A DNA stretch of 64,000 nt. Source: Planctomycetota bacterium (GTDB taxonomy: Bacteria; Planctomycetota; UBA1135; GCA-002686595). The notes under the pieces were generated by a model, which made no database searches, had not been told where the DNA came from, and saw only the letters and a list, made by a program, of their open reading frames with translations. Numbering within the stretch: position 1 is the stretch's first letter; each line of letters opens with the position of its first letter. The translations under genes and the position numbers were made by a program. The stretch lies in assembly GCA_020638835.1 (NCBI GenBank), contig JACKHV010000001.1, positions 868,001 through 932,000 of the forward strand. The letters run 5' to 3'. This document shows, one piece after another, positions 1-8,000 of the stretch.

Positions 1-2111
1 GCGAGCGGCTCGAACTCGCGATCGAGTACAGCGGCACACCGCGCGCAGGCCTGTGGTTCGTCGGCGACGGCCCCGCGCCCGCGCGTCACGTGTTCACGCA
101 GGGCGAGTGCGAAGCCTCGCGCGCGTGGTTCCCGTGCTTCGACTACCCCGCCGACCGCGCGACGAGCGAGATCCGCGTCGAGATGCCCGCGGAGTGGACG
201 TCCGTCTGCGCGGGCGAACTCGTGGATCAGGGCGAACTCGCCGGCGCGCGGCGCTTCGAACACTGGCGCATGGCAACGCCGCACCCGACCTACTTGACGA
301 CCTTGGTCGCGGGCGACTTCGTCGTGCAGACGGACGAGTGGGAGGGCGTGCCGCTCTTGTACCTCGCGCCGGAGGTCTACGCCGACTTCATCCCGGCGTC
401 CTTCGAACGCACGCCCGAAGTGCTCGCGTTCCTCAGCGACTTCGCCGGCCTGCGCTTTCCCTACGCGAAGTACTCGCAGGCGTGCGTCGACGACTTCCCG
501 TTCGGCGGGATGGAGAACATCTCGGCGACGACGCTCACTTGCGAGACGCTGACCGACGCGCGCGGTCACCGCGACCGCGGCTCGATCGGTCTCGTCGTGC
601 ACGAAGCGGCGCACCAGTGGTTCGGCGACCTGCTCACCTGCCGCGAGTGGTCGCACATCTGGCTGAACGAGGGCTTCGCGACCTACTGCACGGAACTGTG
701 GTTCGAGGCGCAGGAAGGGCGCGAGTCGTTCCAGATCCGCATGCGCGACGTGCAGGACAGCTACACCTCGCAGGACGTCGGCGCGAACCGACGTCCGACG
801 GTCCACGACGTCTACCGCGACCCGATGGACCTCTTCTTCGGAGGCCACACCTACCAGGGCGGCGCGGCGCGGCTGCACCTCCTGCGCGGCGTGCTCGGCG
901 ACGACGCCTTCTTCGCCGGCGTGCGTCGCTACGTCACCGAGAACCAAGGCCGCGGCGTGCGCACGGACGACCTGCGCGTCGCGCTGCAGGGATTCACGGA
1001 CCGGGACCTCGGTCCGCTCTTCGACGAGTGGTTCTTCTCCGCGGGCTTCCCCGTGTTCCGCTTCGACTCGAGCTGGGCGAACGGCGAGCTGAACGTGGTC
1101 GTCGAGCAGCTGCAGGAGGACGGCGGTCGCACGCCCGCGGTCTTCCACCTGCCGGTCGAGGTCGAAGTGCGCTTCGAGGACGAGACGCGCGTCGAGCTCC
1201 TCGAGCTCACCGAGCGGCGACAGGTCTTCCGCTTCGACGCGCCGACCGAACCGCGCTGGGTGCGCCTCGACCCGAACGACTGGATCCCGAAGCAGATCGA
1301 GATCACGCGTCCGGCGCAGGTCTGGATGGACCTCGCCGCGAACTGCGCGAACCCCAGCGGCCGACGCGAAGCGCTGCAGGTGCTCTCGATGGCGATCGCG
1401 ACCGAGACGGACGAAGCGGCGCGCGGACGCATGTCGCGCGTGATCGCAGCGCAGCTCGCGAACGACCCGATCGACCGCGTGCGCGTCGCGGCGGCGAAGG
1501 CGCTCGCTACCGGCAAGGGCTCGTCCGAACGCGGTGCGTTGATCGACGGCGTGAAGCGCGACGCCTCCGCCGACGTGCGCGTCGCCGCGCTGAAGAGCCT
1601 CTACGCCTTCGGCCGCGACCCGCAGCTGGCGAAGTTCGCGGAAGAGACCTTCTACGCGGGCTACAGCTGGAAGGTGATGGCGGCGGCTGCGGGGCTGCGC
1701 GCCTCGGCCGGTCCCGAAGACGCGTTCAGCTGGGTGTTGGGTCGACTGGAGACGCCGTCGCCGCACGCGGTGCTGGAAGCGGACCTGCTCGACGTGCTCA
1801 GCACGCTCGAGGATCCGCGCGCCATGCCGTTGATGGTCGATCGCGCCTTCTCCGCGGACCGGCACCCGAACGTCCGCAAGGTTGCCGTGCGCGCGCTCGG
1901 ACGCATGCCGCGCGTCGAGCCCGAAGTGCGCCAGCAGCTGATCGAGATGCTCGACGTGTCGAACTTCCACCTGCGCCAGGACGTGATCCGTGCGCTCGGC
2001 GCCTTGAACGAGACCGCGGCGCACCCGCGGCTGTCGGCGCTCTACCGCGTCTCTGCGGATCCGCGCGAGCGACGACTGATCGAGGACGTCGCGCAGGACC
2101 TCGCCGACTGA
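1..2111 (+). CDS. M1 family zinc aminopeptidase with C-terminal HEAT repeats (5' truncated)
   Basis: The reading frame is open from base 3, so the gene begins outside the window. The start of the visible part resembles the M1 N-terminal beta domain. The substrate-binding motif GGMEN lies at 505-519. The zinc signature HEAAH at 600-614 is followed 18 residues later by the third ligand Glu in NEG (669-671), so HExxHx18E is intact. After the catalytic and alpha domains the last 200 or so residues form short helical repeats (for example DPIDRVRVAAAKALATG and HPNVRKVAVRALGRM) that look like HEAT repeats in place of the usual ERAP1-like C-terminus. M1 enzymes remove N-terminal residues from peptides. 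The catalytic residues look intact; the substrate is unknown. A ferritin-like gene follows directly. Confidence 0.9.
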   Translation, partial: ERLELAIEYSGTPRAGLWFVGDGPAPARHVFTQGECEASRAWFPCFDYPADRATSEIRVEMPAEWTSVCAGELVDQGELAGARRFEHWRMATPHPTYLTTLVAGDFVVQTDEWEGVPLLYLAPEVYADFIPASFERTPEVLAFLSDFAGLRFPYAKYSQACVDDFPFGGMENISATTLTCETLTDARGHRDRGSIGLVVHEAAHQWFGDLLTCREWSHIWLNEGFATYCTELWFEAQEGRESFQIRMRDVQDSYTSQDVGANRRPTVHDVYRDPMDLFFGGHTYQGGAARLHLLRGVLGDDAFFAGVRRYVTENQGRGVRTDDLRVALQGFTDRDLGPLFDEWFFSAGFPVFRFDSSWANGELNVVVEQLQEDGGRTPAVFHLPVEVEVRFEDETRVELLELTERRQVFRFDAPTEPRWVRLDPNDWIPKQIEITRPAQVWMDLAANCANPSGRREALQVLSMAIATETDEAARGRMSRVIAAQLANDPIDRVRVAAAKALATGKGSSERGALIDGVKRDASADVRVAALKSLYAFGRDPQLAKFAEETFYAGYSWKVMAAAAGLRASAGPEDAFSWVLGRLETPSPHAVLEADLLDVLSTLEDPRAMPLMVDRAFSADRHPNVRKVAVRALGRMPRVEPEVRQQLIEMLDVSNFHLRQDVIRALGALNETAAHPRLSALYRVSADPRERRLIEDVAQDLAD

Positions 2112-2155
2112 CCGTGGCTGCGCAGCGGGGACCTCGGGCGATCGTCCTCGCCGAC

Positions 2156-2572
2156 ATGCGCGAAGCCTTGCTCGCCGAGCTGGGCGCGCTCGCCACCTAC
2201 CGCCGTTTGGCGCGTCGCACCGGCGACGAGAGCCTGCGCCCGCTGCTGCAAGCCTTCTACCGCGACGAGCTGCGCCAGATCGCGCGTCTGCGCGACGTGA
2301 TGCGCGCGCTGGGCGGGAACCCGCGGCGCAAGAGCCTGCGCCGACTCCTCGCGGCGCGCATGCTCTCGCTCAGCGCGCGCCTGTACGGCCCGCGCTTCGC
2401 CTTGCGCGTCTGCATGGAAGCGGAGCGCTCCGTGTCGCGTTGGTACGCGCGCTACGCGCACGTGCTCGCGCGGATCGGCGAACTCGACGCCGCGCGCCAC
2501 TGCGCCGAGCTGTCCGCCCAGAAGCGGCGGCACGCGGCGGCGCTGCAGACCTGGGTCGACTTGATCGAGTAG
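2156..2572 (+). CDS. Ferritin-like four-helix protein
   Basis: This 138-residue, very Arg-rich, all-helical protein has regularly spaced acidic residues on successive helices (AELGALATY, YRDELRQIARLR, CMEAERSVSRWY, CAELSAQKRRH). That pattern resembles ferritin-like or COQ7-like di-iron four-helix bundles. The usual ExxH ligand pairs are not obvious, so metal binding is uncertain. I chose the ATG at 2156. A GTG at 2114, three bases after the aminopeptidase stop, would add 14 residues and is a real alternative given how closely the genes are packed. No specific substrate can be assigned. Confidence 0.55.
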   Translation: MREALLAELGALATYRRLARRTGDESLRPLLQAFYRDELRQIARLRDVMRALGGNPRRKSLRRLLAARMLSLSARLYGPRFALRVCMEAERSVSRWYARYAHVLARIGELDAARHCAELSAQKRRHAAALQTWVDLIE

Positions 2573-2623
2573 CAGGCGTGGGGGAGCTGCCCGCACGGGC
2601 GGGGACTTCGTAAGCTCGTCACC

Positions 2624-3196
2624 ATGTGGATCCGCACGATTCCCGAAGAGGAGGCCCGCGGCGCCCTGGCCCGCGCCTACGAGGCGGCGATCCGGCGCGC
2701 CGGGCGCGTCTATCAGATCGTCAAGACGATGAGCCTCGCGCCGCGCATCCAGAAGGCGTCGCTCGGGCTCTACCGCGAGGTGATGTTCGACGCACAGGGC
2801 CTCTCGCGCGTGGACGCCGAGTTGCTCGCCGTCGTCACTTCGCGCGCGAACCACTGCCACTACTGAACGCAGGCGCACGCCGGGGATCTCCGTGTCGAGC
2901 TCCCGAACATGAAAACAGCCGAACGCGAAGCCCTCATCGCCGCCGTGCAGGACGACTGGCGCACCGCCGCCCTCACGCCGGCGCAACAGGTGCTCTGTGC
3001 CTACGCGGAGAAGCTGACCTTGCGCCCGTCCGAGATGACCGAGGCGGACCTCGAACCACTGCGCGCCGCGGGCTTCGACGATGTGATGATCCACTCGGCG
3101 ATCCAGGTGGTGGCGTACTTCAACTACATCAACCGGCTGGCGGATGCGGTGCACGTCGACCTCGAGCCGGAGATGACGCCGTATCCGGAGGACTAG
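2624..3196 (+). CDS. AhpD-like (carboxymuconolactone decarboxylase fold) peroxidase-related selenoprotein, Sec at in-frame TGA
   Basis: Read from the ATG at 2624 through the TGA at 2864-2866 and on to the TAG at 3194-3196, this gives one 190-residue protein matching the peroxidase-related AhpD-like family from end to end. The TGA falls at the second position of the redox motif: NHCHY-U-TQAHAG, that is C-x-x-U-x-x-x-H where relatives have C-x-x-C-x-x-x-H. The frame stays open for 14 codons between the TGA and the next ATG (2909). The downstream part carries the rest of the family fold (AEKLTLRPSEMTEADLEPLR, then VVAYFNYINRLADAV). AhpD-like proteins use the CxxC pair for disulfide-linked peroxide or thiol chemistry, and Sec/Cys variants of this fold are known. 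A conventional caller would split it into 2624-2866 and 2909-3196. No selA, selB, selC or selD lies in this window. Confidence 0.85.
2875..2895 (+). promoter_or_regulatory. Candidate bacterial SECIS hairpin
   Basis: Starting nine bases after the in-frame TGA, a hairpin can be drawn inside the coding frame. CACG at 2876-2879 pairs with CGTG at 2891-2894, with a CC bulge at 2880-2881. Then GGG at 2882-2884 pairs with CTC at 2888-2890 (one G-U pair), leaving a three-base GAT loop. A small G-containing apical loop at this distance from UGA is what SelB needs in known bacterial SECIS elements. The folding was done by eye, and bacterial SECIS consensus is weak. Confidence 0.55.
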
Positions 3197-3276
3197 CACT
3201 CACCGGCCGGACGCCCGCGCTCTTGTGAGCGGCGCGGGCGGTTCCGGCCGCATGCGGGGTCGAACCCGTAGTTTCC

Positions 3277-3662
3277 CACGATGGTCGCGAAGGGGGATCT
3301 GCGGCACGCGACGCTAGAAGCAACGTGCAGCCCCCGGGCAGTTCACGAGAAGGCGCGAAGAAGAACGAACCACGACTCCGCGCGGTCGACGAGTCGGAAG
3401 AGAAGTCGACCGCTTGCCTCCAGAGCCAAACGCTCGCCAGCCTTCGGTCGAGAGAGGCACGGGCCGTTCGCGGCCGCAGGCCGCGAAGCCGTCGAATGGT
3501 CAGCTGCCTCCGGCGCGCAAGGCTGGCCGTCGAGGATTCCCTCTCCCGGCTCGAACTCGCCTGCGGTTCGAGCTCGTTCTTTCGCGCCTTCGCGTGAGCT
3601 GCCCGGGGGGGTGCACGTCGCCTCTAGCGTCTCTTGCCGCAGAGTCCCCTCGCGCTCTCGCG
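3277..3662. repeat. Non-coding long imperfect palindrome (element A)
   Basis: The 539 bases between the selenoprotein and the next gene hold no credible gene; the open frames here have no codon or domain sense. The bases at 3298-3368 are an inverted copy of 3574-3643, about 85% identical over 70 positions with single-base differences and one or two indels. Both arms carry GACGCTAGA, CCCGGGCAG and GAAGGCGCGAA. Weaker similarity extends outward to about 3277 and 3662. Inside are nested inverted pairs: GCCAGCCTT at 3436 with AAGGCTGGC at 3519, and TTCGCGGCC at 3467 with GGCCGCGAA at 3479. A related element lies near 19.1-19.3 kb. Confidence 0.75.
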
Positions 3663-3735
3663 TGAACTCCCGCGTCGGCCGCGCCGCGACTCGACTGCGC
3701 TCCGTATCTTTCTTCCCGCCCTGCGGGGCTACGGC

Positions 3736-6303
3736 TCAGTCGGGCTCTTCGATCGTGAGCACGCGGTCAGTGGTCAAGTCGCGGTGGGTCGTCGTGCGGC
3801 CGGAGGGCCAGTGGATGGTGAGTTCGTCGACTTGTTGGTGAGCGCCCAGGCCGAGGTGGAGTTCGGGAGCGTTGCCGGTCAGGTAGCCGGTTCCGGCGCG
3901 CAGGGAGGCGATGAAGGCGTCGTCGCCGCAGTGGGCTTCGACGCGCGCCCCGATCGCGTGGGTGTTTCCGTTGGATCCGGCGAGGCGCAGGGTGAGCCAG
4001 TGGCCCAGGGATTTGCCTCGGTTGTGGAGGAGCTGCACGCGTGAGTTGTTCGCGGTGACGAGGAGGTCGAGCAGGCCGTCCTGGTCGTAGTCGCAGGCCA
4101 CGGCGCCGCGCGAGGGGAGTCGTTCGGCCAGGGCGGCGCCGCCTTCCTCGAAGGCTTCGGTGAAGCGGCCGCGTCCGTCGTTCAGGAAGAAGTGGTTCGG
4201 CTGGCCGACGCAGATGCCGGTGCTCTCGTAGTCGGGGCTCGTGTAACCGTTCGCCACGAAGAGGTCGAGGTCGCCGTCGTTGTCGGCGTCGAACAGCTCG
4301 CAACCCCAGCTCGTCACGCCGATGCCCGCGGGGCCGAGGCGTGACTGCACGGTGTGGTCGGCGAAGGTGCCCGTGTGCAGCTTGCGGCCCGCGCGGTTGA
4401 TCAGGTTGTTCTGGTAGAGCGCGTTCGCCTCGAGCTGCCAGTTGGTCAGGAAGAGGTCCTCGTCGCCGTCGCGGTCGACGTCGCCGACGGTGAGCCCCAT
4501 GCCGCCGCGCGGGTCGTCGAGTCCGACGAGGAAGGTCACGTCGCGGAAGCTGCCGTCGCCCTCGTTGCGGAAGAGCGTGTTGTAGCTGACGTCGTTCGCG
4601 ACGTAGAGGTCGTCGTCGCCGTCCTGGTCGAAGTCCCAGAAGATCGCCTGCATGCCGCGGCCCTGCACGTCGAGCAGTCCGAGTTCTTCGGTGACGTCGC
4701 TGAAGACGCGTGAGCCGTCCTCTTGCAGATCGCTGCGCAGGAAGACGTTGCGCTGGCCGGGGAAGGCGAAGGGCAGCATCGCGACGGGGTCTTCGCGCTG
4801 GTAGCGCTCGAGCTCGTCCAGCGGCGGCATCTTCGACTCGTCGTAGTCGAGGTAGCTCGTGACGTAGAGGTCGAGATCGCCGTCCTTGTCGTAGTCCGCC
4901 GCCGCGACGCCCGCGGACCACAGGTCGAGGTCGGGGAGGACTCCGTCTGCAGCCTTCGTGAAGACGCCCTTGCCGTCGTTCCAGTAGAGCACATCGCGAC
5001 CGTAGTTCGCGACGTAGAGATCCAAGTCGCCGTCGGAGTCGAGGTCGCAGAAGAGCGCACCCATGCCGGCACCTTGGTCGCCGGTTTGCGAGGACTCGGT
5101 GACGTCGATGAAGTTCCCACCTCCCCGGTTCTTGTACAAGCGGTTGCGCGGCACCGCAGAGCCCTCGCGCCCGCCGCCCTGCACCAGGTACAGGTCGACG
5201 AGGCCGTCACCGTCGACGTCTCCCCACGCTGCGCCGGGGCCCATGGTGGGGCGGATGTCGAGTTGCCATCGGGGTCCTTCCATGTGGACCATCCCGAGAC
5301 GCGCGAATCTCGCTTCATCCGCAAAGCGACTTTTCGAATCCCCATGTCGCACGCTGGCCCTTCTGGTCGCAGACAGCGACTTGCCGGCAGATTCTGGCTC
5401 GATTCGAATGACAGCCACCCAGGTGCGTGAGAGTTCCTCGTCGGGAGGTGCCGGAACGTCTCCACGGAGGCGAATCGCTTGCTCGGGGTCGGCCGCCCAC
5501 TGGTGGAGGTCTTCGAGCTGCGCTTGCACCGAGCCCCGCATGAAGGTCGAAGGCGAGAACTCGAGCTGCGCGTATGCGTTCGTCGGTACGCGACGCTTGA
5601 GATGCACGTCCGCAGTCGCGGCCAGGATCAGCTGATCACACCCCGTCAGAGACCAGTAGGATTTGTTCCAACGCTCGCTGTGCAGCGCTTGGTAGCAGCC
5701 GGGAGCGCTCCGACCCTTCCGGCCGTCGAGTCCGTACAGGGCGATCCAAGCAAGCTCACGTCGATGCGCATCGAGGTTTTCGCTCGGCGGGAGTGTCTCC
5801 AGCTCGATGCTCGGGCTTCGCGAGGCGACGGGGATATCGTCCCTCAGCGCGCGACTTCCATCCAGTCGAGCCAGTTCGGGGATCAAGTCCAGATCGAAGT
5901 GGCCGACCGCGGACTCGTAGGCCTGGTAGGAGACCTTCCATGGGAGGCGCATGTCGGAGAGCAACAGCAGATTCCCATCGCTCTCGACGAGCTGCTCCGA
6001 CGGATCGTGATCGATGTAGCTCAGTTGCGCGCTCAACCGCTTCACTCGACTCGCACTCCACAGATAGAGCTCCACCTCGCCGTCGAACGGCACGAGCCTC
6101 GGGACGAGCTCCGACTCGTGGACCTCCGGCAAGACGACGTAGTGCTCACGCACCTCGTCCCCAACGGCGCTCACGATCTCCGCCGCTTCGATCAGTGCGC
6201 CGGTGCGTGGATCCTCGACCAGAACACTCAGGTAGTGCAGCTCCTCGGCGTCCGGAACGGAGGTCGTGGCGAGCGTCGAGATCAGCAGGGCGGCAATCAG
6301 CAT
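3736..6303 (-). CDS. Secreted CRTAC1-type FG-GAP repeat protein with ASPIC/UnbV C-terminal domain
   Basis: The 855-residue protein starts with a signal peptide (MLIAALLISTLATTS). About 300 unrecognised residues follow. Then come seven calcium-binding FG-GAP/VCBS-type motifs such as DVDGDGLVDLYLV, DLDSDGDLDLYVANYG, DFDQDGDDDLYVAND and DYDQDGLLDLLVT. These should fold as a seven-bladed beta-propeller. The last 90 or so residues (HAIGARVEAHCGD through ELTIHWPSGRTTTHRDL) match the ASPIC/UnbV domain that closes CRTAC1-like proteins. This domain pair is abundant in Planctomycetota, where the role is usually unknown but presumed extracellular binding. The gene stands alone, downstream of a terminator hairpin at 6364-6401. 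Confidence 0.85.
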   Translation of the reverse strand: MLIAALLISTLATTSVPDAEELHYLSVLVEDPRTGALIEAAEIVSAVGDEVREHYVVLPEVHESELVPRLVPFDGEVELYLWSASRVKRLSAQLSYIDHDPSEQLVESDGNLLLLSDMRLPWKVSYQAYESAVGHFDLDLIPELARLDGSRALRDDIPVASRSPSIELETLPPSENLDAHRRELAWIALYGLDGRKGRSAPGCYQALHSERWNKSYWSLTGCDQLILAATADVHLKRRVPTNAYAQLEFSPSTFMRGSVQAQLEDLHQWAADPEQAIRLRGDVPAPPDEELSRTWVAVIRIEPESAGKSLSATRRASVRHGDSKSRFADEARFARLGMVHMEGPRWQLDIRPTMGPGAAWGDVDGDGLVDLYLVQGGGREGSAVPRNRLYKNRGGGNFIDVTESSQTGDQGAGMGALFCDLDSDGDLDLYVANYGRDVLYWNDGKGVFTKAADGVLPDLDLWSAGVAAADYDKDGDLDLYVTSYLDYDESKMPPLDELERYQREDPVAMLPFAFPGQRNVFLRSDLQEDGSRVFSDVTEELGLLDVQGRGMQAIFWDFDQDGDDDLYVANDVSYNTLFRNEGDGSFRDVTFLVGLDDPRGGMGLTVGDVDRDGDEDLFLTNWQLEANALYQNNLINRAGRKLHTGTFADHTVQSRLGPAGIGVTSWGCELFDADNDGDLDLFVANGYTSPDYESTGICVGQPNHFFLNDGRGRFTEAFEEGGAALAERLPSRGAVACDYDQDGLLDLLVTANNSRVQLLHNRGKSLGHWLTLRLAGSNGNTHAIGARVEAHCGDDAFIASLRAGTGYLTGNAPELHLGLGAHQQVDELTIHWPSGRTTTHRDLTTDRVLTIEEPD

Positions 6304-6363
6304 CGGGTGGTTTCCAGCAGAGTCGCGGCGGATTCAGCGGTAGCAGCACGCCCTAACATGCGA

Positions 6364-6401
6364 GAACGCCCCGCCCGCGTCGAGGCGCGGGCGGGGCGTT
6401 C
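6364..6401 (-). terminator. GC-rich hairpin downstream of the 81-residue gene
   Basis: A perfect 16-bp stem (6364-6379 with 6386-6401, core GCCCCGCCCGCG) closes a six-base loop. It begins 19 bases after the stop of the small minus-strand gene at 6420. A clear T run is lacking, so it may act as an intrinsic terminator or as a 3' stabilising hairpin. Confidence 0.65.
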
Positions 6402-6419
6402 CTGTGCGTCACGCGAGGC

Positions 6420-6665
6420 TCAGACGCTCGCGCCTTTGGCGGAGAGCTTGAGGTCGCGGATGTCGTCGACGGCGAAGTCGACCGACAGTTCTTGCTCGAT
6501 GTTGATCAAGCGTCCGGTCCCTTTGAAGGGATTGAAGATCAGCGCACCTCCGATGATGCGCCCGTCCTTGAAGTGCATCACGACCTTGTCGGCTGTGCGC
6601 GCGTTCAGGAGCATGTCGTAGATCTTCTCGGGAACCAGTTCCCGACTCTTCTTGGGAGTGCTCAT
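6420..6665 (-). CDS. Small conserved-looking protein of unknown function
   Basis: The 81-residue protein has no signal peptide or membrane segment. After a short charged N-terminus (SRELVPEKIYDMLLNARTA) it reads as a compact run of beta strands: DKVVMHFKDGRIIGG, then LIFNPFKGTGRLINIEQ, then ELSVDFAVDDIRDLKL. This resembles small beta-barrel regulators of the SH3/PilZ/DUF6982 style, which is only a fold-level guess. A plausible ribosome-binding sequence (GGAAGG) lies upstream and a strong hairpin lies downstream, so it is probably transcribed alone. Confidence 0.65.
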   Translation of the reverse strand: MSTPKKSRELVPEKIYDMLLNARTADKVVMHFKDGRIIGGALIFNPFKGTGRLINIEQELSVDFAVDDIRDLKLSAKGASV

Positions 6666-6699
6666 CTGGGTTGTGGACCTTCCGGCTGCGGGGGGGATG

Positions 6700-7341
6700 C
6701 TAGAGGAGAGTGGCCGAGGTTTGAGGGAGGAAGGCCTCGAGTTCGGGTACGAGCAGGCTCGACCAGGTCTCGAAGTCAGCGCCCTCCGCGAGGCGGGAGC
6801 GCAGTTGTGACGGACTGACGAGCTCGCCTTCGAGCTGGTCGGTCTCGCGAATCGACACGGGTCCGTCGATGTGGACGACTTGGACCAAGCCGAGGTGGAC
6901 GGCGCCCACCGGGTTGGAGTCGTCGTTCAGGATGCCGACCGAGCGCACGGAAGCGATGTGATCGAAGGCGAGCTCTTCGGCGAGCTCGCGCTGGGTTGCG
7001 GCGTCGAGCAGGCCGTCGCGGCCCGCTGCATCGTCGCAAGGATTGATGTGTCCGCCGACGCCGATCGACAGCTTGTCGTGAAGGCGCTTCTCGCCGCCCT
7101 TCGAGAGGCGCTTGAGCAGCAGCACGTCGCCGCCCGACACGACCACGCCGTAGGGGATGATCTGCTTCAAGTGCGGCGCGTGTTCCGCGTAGGCGCGCTC
7201 GCAGAAGAAGCCGTGTTCGCGCACGGCTCGCGCGAAGGACTCGTGTCGGATCTCGCCGTCCTCGTCGCCGAAGGCGACCAGACCGTGGGGGTAGAAGCTG
7301 GGCAGGACCAGCTCCCGGGGGACGACGAACACGAACTCCAT
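6700..7341 (-). CDS. NUDIX hydrolase (MutT-family predicted phosphoesterase)
   Basis: The 213-residue protein carries a central NUDIX domain: the strand and turn LSIGVGGHINPCDD, then the box helix AATQRELAEELAFD with the RELxEE metal-binding core. A 60-residue N-terminal lead (MEFVFVVPRELVLPSFYPHG) and the general layout match the predicted MutT-type phosphoesterase group (COG4112 style). NUDIX enzymes hydrolyse nucleoside diphosphates linked to other groups; the substrate cannot be read from sequence. The ATG at 7341 was chosen because the upstream open frame runs into rnpB and has no family similarity. Confidence 0.85.
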   Translation of the reverse strand: MEFVFVVPRELVLPSFYPHGLVAFGDEDGEIRHESFARAVREHGFFCERAYAEHAPHLKQIIPYGVVVSGGDVLLLKRLSKGGEKRLHDKLSIGVGGHINPCDDAAGRDGLLDAATQRELAEELAFDHIASVRSVGILNDDSNPVGAVHLGLVQVVHIDGPVSIRETDQLEGELVSPSQLRSRLAEGADFETWSSLLVPELEAFLPQTSATLL

Positions 7342-7509
7342 GGGCGCGCGGAGGTGGGAAGAGGAGCGGCGGAACGGACGACGACGGACGCCGGCGAGTC
7401 GTGGTCGCGAGAGCTGCGATCCGCGGTGGAGACGCGCCGGCGAGCGCGGGGTCCGGATCGTAGCAGGGACCCGAAATCTGTCAAGATCCTGCGTGTTCCG
7501 CGTGAACCG

Positions 7510-7532
7510 ACCACAACATGTCGTGGTTGTGG
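7510..7532. promoter_or_regulatory. Palindromic site between rnpB and the NUDIX gene
   Basis: CCACAAC at 7511-7517 is an inverted copy of GTTGTGG at 7526-7532, and an overlapping alternative palindrome ACCAC/GTGGT spans 7510-7527. It is about 170 bases upstream of the NUDIX start and 40 bases past the 3' end of rnpB on the same strand. It could be an operator or part of rnpB termination; no protein is implied. Confidence 0.25.
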
Positions 7533-7570
7533 GCACGTCAAGCCACAGATGCGGATCCCCGAAGAGGGAA

Positions 7571-7953
<383 letters not shown>

Positions 7954-8000
7954 GCGCGCATGGTAGCACGCGCTCCGCGGGTCAGTAGGATCTCTGGGTC

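Noticed and set aside
2909..3196. A separate 95-residue gene starting at the ATG inside the AhpD-like frame
   Set aside because: It lacks the N-terminal half of the fold and the redox Cys, and continues exactly in frame from 2624 through the TGA; selenocysteine read-through explains both pieces better than a pseudogene or two genes.
3281..3841. Plus-strand open frames of 80-190 residues in the intergenic block
   Set aside because: They run through the arms of the palindrome and into the end of the FG-GAP gene, with Arg/Ser-rich low-sense sequence and no ribosome-binding site.
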